Below, piece by piece: positions 6,319 to 10,378 of a stretch of 10,378 bases of DNA. A program made the position numbers and the translations under genes. This DNA is from Chloroflexota bacterium (GTDB lineage Bacteria; Chloroflexota; Limnocylindria; QHBO01), in the NCBI GenBank assembly GCA_005880165.1, contig VBJP01000118.1:1-10378 (forward strand), in the 5' to 3' direction. Numbering within the stretch: position 1 is the first letter of the stretch; each line of letters begins with the position of its first letter. The notes under the pieces are model-generated. The model searched no databases and was not told the origin of the DNA. It saw nothing but the letters and a program-made list of their open reading frames with translations.

Positions 6319-7318
6319 CGCCGTCTGCGGCGCAGCAGCGAGATGAGCTCCGCCTCTTTGATCTTGAGCGATCCGAGCCCGTTGCCGACCGGGAGGCGGG
6401 CCTTACGCGCTGACGTCCGTGCCAGGTCGCCCTCCAGGTACGCCTCGATGATCGAGGGGTGCACGTAGGCGCTGCGCGAGACCGCGGGCGTCTTGCCCAG
6501 CTCCTCCGCGTCCAGCTCCATCGCGCGGACCACGTTTCGCCTGGCCTGCGCGTCGCCGTTGGACCCGTCTGAGGCGCGCAGGGCACTCGCTGCCCGCACG
6601 CTACCAGCCCAGGTGCGGAAGTCCTTGGCGGTGAAGTCGGCGCCCGTGAGCTCCTGCAGGTAGGCGTTGACCTCTTCTGAGCCGATGGCGTGCGGCTGGC
6701 CGTCATCCCCGACGTACTGGAAGAGCTCCTGTCCGGGCAGCTCCTGCAGCCGGCCGATGACCCGCGCCATCCGCCGGTCCTCGAGGGTCACCTCGCTGAC
6801 CCTGCCCGCCTTCCCGGGGAAGCGAAGCTGGATCTTGGTGCTTCCGACCTTCGCGTGCCGGTTGCGCAGGGTGGTGAGCCCGAACGACTTGTTCGCGTGT
6901 GCGTACTCGGCGTTGCCCACGCGCAGGAGCGTCGTCTCGAGCAGCCGCACAACGGCCGCCAGCACCCTCTCGCGCGGGAGTCCGCGACGCGATAGGTCGC
7001 GGGTCACCCGCCGCCGGATGCGCGGCAAGGCGCGGGCGAAGTCGAGCAGACGGTCGTACTTGATCTCGTCGCGTTTGCTGCGCCACTCGGGGTGATAGCG
7101 GTACTGCCGAGAGAGATCCAGACATCGCGCCACGCGGGCGGAATGGCCAGGCCCTTGATCCAGGCGGCGTGGCTGCGGTCGCCGAGGGGTGAGCCGTCAG
7201 GACGGAGATACCGAAAGCCGCGGCCGGCGCGGACGCGACGGAGGCCGGGCTGGGCATCGGTCGCGTACCGAAGTCCAACATCCTCGGCCGATTCCGCTCG
7301 ATCCTCGGCAAGGCTCAT
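6276..7318 (-). pseudogene. DNA topoisomerase IB (poxvirus-like), frameshifted with an internal deletion
   Basis: An intact enzyme would relax supercoils by nicking one strand through a 3'-phosphotyrosyl link. The N-terminal part (7318 to about 7117) starts MSLAEDRAE and reads GLRYATD, GFRYLRPDG and AIPPAWRDVWIS. The catalytic part continues in another frame from about 7110 to 6276, with RQYRYHPEWR, LLRVGNAEYAHANKSFGLTTLRNRH, PGQELFQYVGDDGQ, NAYLQELTGADFTAKDFRTW and SAYVHPS. Between DVWI and QYRYHP the family normally has about 19 residues including a GRDxxGRxQY-type motif; here only eight bases remain, beside a GAGAGAGA repeat (7109-7116, + strand). So about 49 bases are missing and the frame is shifted. 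The catalytic Arg (LRVGN), Lys (FPGKAG), Arg (KDFRTW) and Tyr (SAYVHP) positions persist. The position that is Asn in characterised bacterial enzymes and His in vaccinia is Lys (LGKTPAV). An assembly or sequencing error cannot be excluded. It lies 48 bases downstream of the DUF421 gene. Confidence 0.8.
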
Positions 7319-7366
7319 CGGTGCGGCGCGGTCGCAAGCGCTGTGCCAGTGCCCGACGGGCGAGCG

Positions 7367-7891
7367 TCAGATGCGGCGTACCAGCCGCAGGCGGCGACGC
7401 GGGCGATGGACGGCTGGCCCGCCGGCGCGCTCATTGGGAACCACGCTGATCGAGCCATCCGCCTCGAGCACCGCCAGCTCCACATCGGTCACGCTGTCGA
7501 AGCCGTGCTCGCGGAGCGCCATCTCCGCGTCGTCCACCGTCAGATCTTCGCGATCCATGGCCTTCGTCTGCCACTCGCCGTTGCGGACGATGACCGTAGG
7601 ACTGGCCTCGAGGAGGCGATGCACGATCGGGATCCGGGCGCGGGCCAGGGCGAGGATCCGGTCCGTGGCGACCAGCGTCACGATGATGATCATGCCTCCC
7701 AGCAGGGACGAGTCGGGTCCGGTCATGGCCGGCTGGACCGCATTCGCCACCAGCAGGATCAGGACGAGGTCGAAGAGCGTGAACTGTCCGACCTCTCGCT
7801 TTCCGAAGACGCGCAGGATCCCGATCATCGCCGCGTAGATCGCGATCGAGCGGATGACGAGCTCCCACCAAGGAATCGCCAAGGTCCACAT
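7367..7891 (-). CDS. DUF421/YetF-like membrane protein
   Basis: The 174-residue product has three predicted membrane helices: about 8-26 (WELVIRSIAIYAAMIGILRV), about 37-55 (FTLFDLVLILLVANAVQPAM) and about 63-82 (LLGGMIIIVTLVATDRILAL). A cytoplasmic beta/alpha domain (about 90-150) follows, with PTVIVRNGEW and MDREDLTVDDAEMALREHG. The GKREVGQFTLFDL turn and the NGEW strand are characteristic of the DUF421 (YetF/YcaP) family. YetF-like proteins are usually longer; the tail here is short and ends in a very Arg-rich stretch. In spore-forming bacteria relatives belong to germination or spore-coat regulons, but no such context is seen here and the function is unknown. The ATG at 7891 is preceded by GGAG with about eight bases spacing on the - strand. 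Only three bases separate it from the Nudix stop, so the two genes should form one operon. Confidence 0.82.
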   Translation of the reverse strand: MWTLAIPWWELVIRSIAIYAAMIGILRVFGKREVGQFTLFDLVLILLVANAVQPAMTGPDSSLLGGMIIIVTLVATDRILALARARIPIVHRLLEASPTVIVRNGEWQTKAMDREDLTVDDAEMALREHGFDSVTDVELAVLEADGSISVVPNERAGGPAVHRPRRRLRLVRRI

Positions 7892-7894
7892 CGC

Positions 7895-8452
7895 TCAGCT
7901 CCGCGCTGGACCGATGCCGGCGCCCCCGGCCAGGCGTCGGGCGAGCCACAAGATGGCCACGATCGACTTGGCGTCCTCGATCTCGCCGCGGTCGACGGCC
8001 TCGAGTGCCTCGTGGAGCGTCATGCGCACCACCTCGAGCTCCTCGTCGTCTGGCTGGTCGCCGGCGCCCGCGGCGTGCAGGCCGCTCGCGAGGTAGACCG
8101 TCAGGTATTCGGTGCAGAAGCCCGGAGCCGTAAAGAAGGCAGGGCCCCGCTCCCATTCATCGGCCTCCAGCTTGGTCTCCTCGACGAGCTCGCGCGCAGC
8201 CGTCGCCGCGGGGTCCTCGCCGGGCTCAAGCGTCCCCGCCGGGACCTCCAGCAGCGCCCTTCCTGCCGCGTGGCGCCACTGGCGGACGAGTGCCAGCTGC
8301 TCGCCGTCCCAGGCCAGCATGGCCACCGCACCGGGATGCTCGACGATCTCGCGCGTCGTCCGCCGTCCGTCATCGAGGGCAACCTCGTCGACGCGAACGC
8401 GGAGCAGGTGCCCGACGAAGGGGCGACGGGTCTCCAGCGTCCGCTCAGGCAT
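7895..8452 (-). CDS. Nudix hydrolase, ADP-ribose pyrophosphatase type
   Basis: The 185-residue cytoplasmic enzyme probably hydrolyses ADP-ribose or a related nucleotide-sugar to AMP and a sugar phosphate, using Mg2+. The Nudix box runs from G73 to L95: G-TLEPG-E79, then R87-E88-L-V-E91-E92-T-K-L. All catalytic acidic residues are present, but the usual Gly near the end of the box is Lys94. Upstream, EHPGAVAMLAWDGEQLALVRQ (38-58) and ALLEVPAGTLEPGE (66-79) are typical of the ADP-ribose pyrophosphatase subfamily, as are FFTAPGFCTEYLTVYLA and the DDEELEVVRMTL segment downstream. The frame is open to 8830, but the ATG at 8452 fits the family length and lies downstream of a good -10 box and an AGGAG. 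The next gene, DUF421, starts three bases after its stop. The exact substrate cannot be read from the sequence. Confidence 0.88.
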   Translation of the reverse strand: MPERTLETRRPFVGHLLRVRVDEVALDDGRRTTREIVEHPGAVAMLAWDGEQLALVRQWRHAAGRALLEVPAGTLEPGEDPAATAARELVEETKLEADEWERGPAFFTAPGFCTEYLTVYLASGLHAAGAGDQPDDEELEVVRMTLHEALEAVDRGEIEDAKSIVAILWLARRLAGGAGIGPARS

Positions 8453-8484
8453 CGGTCTGGTGGCTCTCCTGCTCCGGGAAAAAC

Positions 8485-8490
8485 ATCGTA
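8485..8490 (-). promoter_or_regulatory. Putative -10 box (TACGAT) for the leftward Nudix-DUF421 operon
   Basis: Read on the - strand, TACGAT fits TANNNT and lies 32 bases upstream of the Nudix ATG. Transcription would start near 8478 and give a short leader that contains AGGAG about 13 bases before the ATG. No good -35 box is visible. It lies opposite the rightward ABC promoter in the same 109-base divergent gap. Confidence 0.4.
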
Positions 8491-8515
8491 CCGGAAGGTC
8501 CCTCACACACATGCC

Positions 8516-8524
8516 TGCTAGAGT
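8516..8524 (+). promoter_or_regulatory. Putative extended -10 promoter (TGCTAGAGT) for the ABC exporter operon
   Basis: TGC followed by TAGAGT matches the extended -10 pattern TGnTAnnnT, which can act without a good -35 box, and none is seen. The transcription start would be near 8531, giving a leader of about 30 bases that holds the Shine-Dalgarno. It faces away from the Nudix promoter. Confidence 0.45.
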
Positions 8525-8552
8525 GCGGGGCCGCAGAGCCCGGCTGGTCGGG

Positions 8553-8557
8553 GGAGG
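8553..8557 (+). promoter_or_regulatory. Strong Shine-Dalgarno (GGAGG) fixing the ABC ATPase start
   Basis: GGAGG ends four bases before the GTG at 8562. The frame is open for 450 bases upstream, so this site and the beginning of the ABC fold right after the GTG decide the start. Confidence 0.65.
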
Positions 8558-8561
8558 TCCC

Positions 8562-9503
8562 GTGATCGAGGTGCAGGGCCTCGGCAAGCGCTTCGGCGCG
8601 CTCGAGGCGGTGCAGAACCTGAGCTTCACCGTCGGTGACGGTGAGATCTTCGGCCTGCTTGGGCCGAATGGTGCGGGCAAGACGACCACCGTCCGCATGC
8701 TCGCGGGCCTGGTGGTGCCCTCGGCTGGCGCCGCACGGATCAACGGCCTGCGCCTTGGCCCCGACTCGCGGCGCATCCGCGCCATCAGCGGCATCCTGAC
8801 CGAGGCGCCTGGCCTGCACGACAAGCTCACTGCCCGCCAGAACCTGGGCTACTACGGCCGGTTGTACGGGCTGACCGGTGCGACCCTGCGGCGGGCGGTC
8901 GACCACTACCTCGGAGTCGTGGAGCTCTCGGAGATGGGGGATCGGCGGGTTGCGGGCTTCAGCAAGGGGATGCGCCAGAAGGTGGCCATCGCGCGCGCCC
9001 TGCTCCACGAGCCGGAGGTCATCTACCTCGACGAGCCGACCAGCGCGCTGGATCCATCTGCGGCTAAGAACATCCGCGACTTCGTCAGCGTTCTGCGCGA
9101 CGCCGGACGCTCGATCGTGATCTGTACCCACAACCTCGACGAGGCAGAGCGCCTCTGCGACCGGATCGGGATCATTCGACAGACGCTCATCCAGGTGAAC
9201 TCCCCTGCCGCCCTGCGGCGGTACGGGCGCCTGGCAACCGTGCACGTCCAGCTGGCTGCCTCGGATGGCGAGGCGCGACGTCTGCTCGATGCGCTCGTCC
9301 CGCTGCCCTTCGTGATGGGCGCGCGGGAGCACGAGGGCACGCTGCAGGTCGAGGTGCGCGATCCGCGGCGCGACAACCCAGAGCTGGTGGCGACGCTCGT
9401 GGCGCACGGCGCGCGGATCGTCGGCGTCCGCGAGGAGGCAGCCACGCTCGAGGACGTCTACCTCCAGATGGTCGGCGAAATCGACGGCAAGGACGCGGCC
9501 TGA
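8562..9503 (+). CDS. ABC transporter ATP-binding protein (ABC-2 type exporter, DrrA/CcmA-like)
   Basis: The 313-residue cytoplasmic ATPase should drive the membrane partner encoded just downstream. Its nucleotide-binding domain is complete: Walker A GPNGAGKTT (34-42), a Q-loop region around ILTEAPGLHDKLTARQNL (78-95), an ABC signature in the variant form FSKGMRQK (133-140), Walker B VIYLDE (153-158), D-loop SALD (161-164) and H-loop His190 (ICTHN). The SKGMRQK signature and a C-terminal extension of about 100 residues ending LEDVYLQMVG are typical of the exporter subfamily with ABC-2 permeases, including drug, polysaccharide and Na+ exporters. The GTG start is supported by GGAGG four bases upstream and by the fold starting at MIEVQGL. 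It lies three bases from the permease gene and is divergent from the Nudix operon. The cargo is not shown. Confidence 0.92.
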   Translation: MIEVQGLGKRFGALEAVQNLSFTVGDGEIFGLLGPNGAGKTTTVRMLAGLVVPSAGAARINGLRLGPDSRRIRAISGILTEAPGLHDKLTARQNLGYYGRLYGLTGATLRRAVDHYLGVVELSEMGDRRVAGFSKGMRQKVAIARALLHEPEVIYLDEPTSALDPSAAKNIRDFVSVLRDAGRSIVICTHNLDEAERLCDRIGIIRQTLIQVNSPAALRRYGRLATVHVQLAASDGEARRLLDALVPLPFVMGAREHEGTLQVEVRDPRRDNPELVATLVAHGARIVGVREEAATLEDVYLQMVGEIDGKDAA

Positions 9504-9506
9504 CCC

Positions 9507-10298
9507 GTGCGCATCGGATACGTCGGCGCTGTCTTTGGCAAGGAGTGGCGGGATCTCCTCTCGAACCGCGTTCTGCTCGGCGCGGTCGCCTTCCCGGCGG
9601 TCATCTTCGCCGCCATCCCCACCGGGCTCGTGGCGTTCATCCAGGCTCGCAACCTGGACCCGAACCAGATCGGGCAGATCCAGCAGTACATCGCGCAGTT
9701 TCCGGACCTCTCGCCAAAGCTCGCGGCAGAGGCGTTCATCATCACCAACTTCATGGCCTACTTCCTCATCATTCCAGCCATGGTGCCGATGGCCCTCGCC
9801 ACGCAGTCCGTCATCGGCGAGAAGCAGGCTCGCTCGCTCGAGCCGCAGCTGGCCACGCCCATCGAGGTCCCGGAGCTGCTCGCCGGCAAGACGATCGCCG
9901 CCGCGCTGCCGGCCGTCCTGGCGACCTGGGCCGTCTTCTTGGCGTACGGCCTGGTCAACGGCGCGATCGCCGACACGCGGCTGACCCGCCTCGTCTTCAG
10001 CGACACCTGGCTGTTCGCGATGGCCAGCCTGGTGCCGCTCATCTGCCTCTTCAGCGTGCTTCTGGGAATCGTGGTTAGCAGCCGCGTCACCGATGCGCGC
10101 ACCGCCCAGCAGATCGGCGGCTTCGTGGTGCTGCCGATCATCGGCATCGCCGTCGCCCAGTTCTTCGGCGGTCAGGCGACCTTCACCTTCAGCCAGGTGG
10201 TGCTTGGTGACCTGGTCGTGCTCATCCTGATCGGGATCGTGCTGGCCATCGGCTCATGGGCCTTCGACCGCGAGTCGATCCTGACCCGGCTGGGATAA
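9507..10298 (+). CDS. ABC-2 type transporter permease
   Basis: The 263-residue product is the membrane half of the exporter whose ATPase precedes it by three bases. It has six predicted membrane helices at about 24-46, 77-105, 130-152, 166-192, 200-220 and 230-256. An N-terminal cytoplasmic coupling segment contains GKEWRDLLSNR. Between helices two and three lies the family signature GEKQARSLEPQLATPIEV (about 107-124) followed by ELLAGK, which is diagnostic of ABC-2 permeases. The long loop after the first helix is Gln-rich (NQIGQIQQYIAQF) and probably extracytoplasmic. The start is GTG at 9507, with little room for a Shine-Dalgarno other than inside the ATPase gene, so coupling to the upstream gene is likely. 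Cargo cannot be named; a natural-product, lipid or Na+ exporter role is possible but unsupported. Confidence 0.9.
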   Translation: MRIGYVGAVFGKEWRDLLSNRVLLGAVAFPAVIFAAIPTGLVAFIQARNLDPNQIGQIQQYIAQFPDLSPKLAAEAFIITNFMAYFLIIPAMVPMALATQSVIGEKQARSLEPQLATPIEVPELLAGKTIAAALPAVLATWAVFLAYGLVNGAIADTRLTRLVFSDTWLFAMASLVPLICLFSVLLGIVVSSRVTDARTAQQIGGFVVLPIIGIAVAQFFGGQATFTFSQVVLGDLVVLILIGIVLAIGSWAFDRESILTRLG

Positions 10299-10328
10299 CA
10301 AGCCGGCCCGCGTCCCGACCTGCGGCCT

Positions 10329-10343
10329 GCGACTCCCAGTCGC
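10329..10343. repeat. Small inverted repeat downstream of the ABC exporter genes
   Basis: GCGACT and AGTCGC can form a six-base-pair hairpin with a CCC loop, 31 bases after the permease stop. No T-run follows, so it is at best an atypical terminator for the exporter operon. The remaining bases from 10299 to the window end show no coding frame or other signal. Confidence 0.3.
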
Positions 10344-10378
10344 GCTAAGGACCGCGAGCGCTCCAGGAGACTTCCCGA

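Noticed and set aside
7004..7318. A separate small gene covering the N-terminal piece of the topoisomerase
   Set aside because: Its first 68 codons match the topoisomerase IB N-terminal domain, and the rest after the junction is out-of-frame sequence, so it is part of the broken gene and not an independent one.
4850..8452. A joint NAD-metabolism cluster of nicotinate phosphoribosyltransferase and ADP-ribose-type Nudix hydrolase
   Set aside because: The two genes are on opposite strands, about 2 kb apart, in separate transcription units, with unrelated genes between them. The shared theme is most likely coincidence.
7343..8521. A 392-codon open frame on the + strand
   Set aside because: It is antisense to the DUF421 and Nudix genes, both of which have clear family motifs. 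Its translation is low-complexity (Arg, Asp, Gly, His-rich) without domains, as expected of a GC-rich shadow frame.
8112..8561. Upstream in-frame extension of the ABC ATPase gene
   Set aside because: The translation is Ser/Arg-rich noise antisense to the Nudix gene. The Shine-Dalgarno and the start of the ABC fold set the start at 8562.
8453..8830. Upstream in-frame extension of the Nudix gene on the - strand
   Set aside because: It would run antisense into the ABC ATPase gene and makes a protein far longer than the family; the promoter and AGGAG support the ATG at 8452.

Overview
This GC-rich window from a bacterial chromosome is gene-dense, with short intergenic gaps. The mix of genes suggests a Chloroflexota- or actinobacteria-like organism: a PBP1A-type penicillin-binding protein with an unusual tail, a GlgC, an archaeal/Chloroflexi-style nicotinate phosphoribosyltransferase, a poxvirus-like topoisomerase IB and promoters that look leaderless. 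This placement is an inference with modest confidence. No rRNA, tRNA, CRISPR array or insertion sequence was seen.

Left part (1-4798, + strand). The window opens inside a class A penicillin-binding protein; only the end of its transpeptidase domain (KTGTT box) and a Cys-rich, Pro-rich tail are present. Then comes a tightly packed set of three genes. glgC encodes ADP-glucose synthesis. It overlaps by GTGA a YbjN-like (secretion-chaperone fold) cytoplasmic protein, which overlaps by ATGA a large exported, membrane-anchored protein. That protein has the layout of a gluzincin metallopeptidase, but its zinc motif reads HQLAH instead of HExxH, so it is probably a non-catalytic relative.

Middle (4850-6318, + strand). 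A nicotinate phosphoribosyltransferase (NAD salvage) is followed after 5 bases by a small TPR protein. Both glgC and this gene have a good -10 hexamer six to eight bases before the start codon, as expected for leaderless mRNAs.

Right-middle (6276-8452, - strand). A three-gene leftward group holds a Nudix hydrolase of ADP-ribose pyrophosphatase type, a short DUF421/YetF-like membrane protein, and a DNA topoisomerase IB. The topoisomerase reading frame is broken: the N-terminal and catalytic parts lie in different frames, and about 17 family-conserved residues are missing at the junction. Its end overlaps the convergent TPR gene by 43 bases.

Right end (8562-10298, + strand). Divergent from the Nudix gene, an ABC-2 type exporter pair (ATPase then six-helix permease, 3 bases apart) starts behind an extended -10 promoter and a strong Shine-Dalgarno. 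The last 80 bases hold no gene, only a small inverted repeat.

Most genes are ordinary housekeeping or transport functions. The points worth a second look are the glgC-YbjN-pseudopeptidase operon, the broken topoisomerase IB, and the recurrent leaderless-type promoters.
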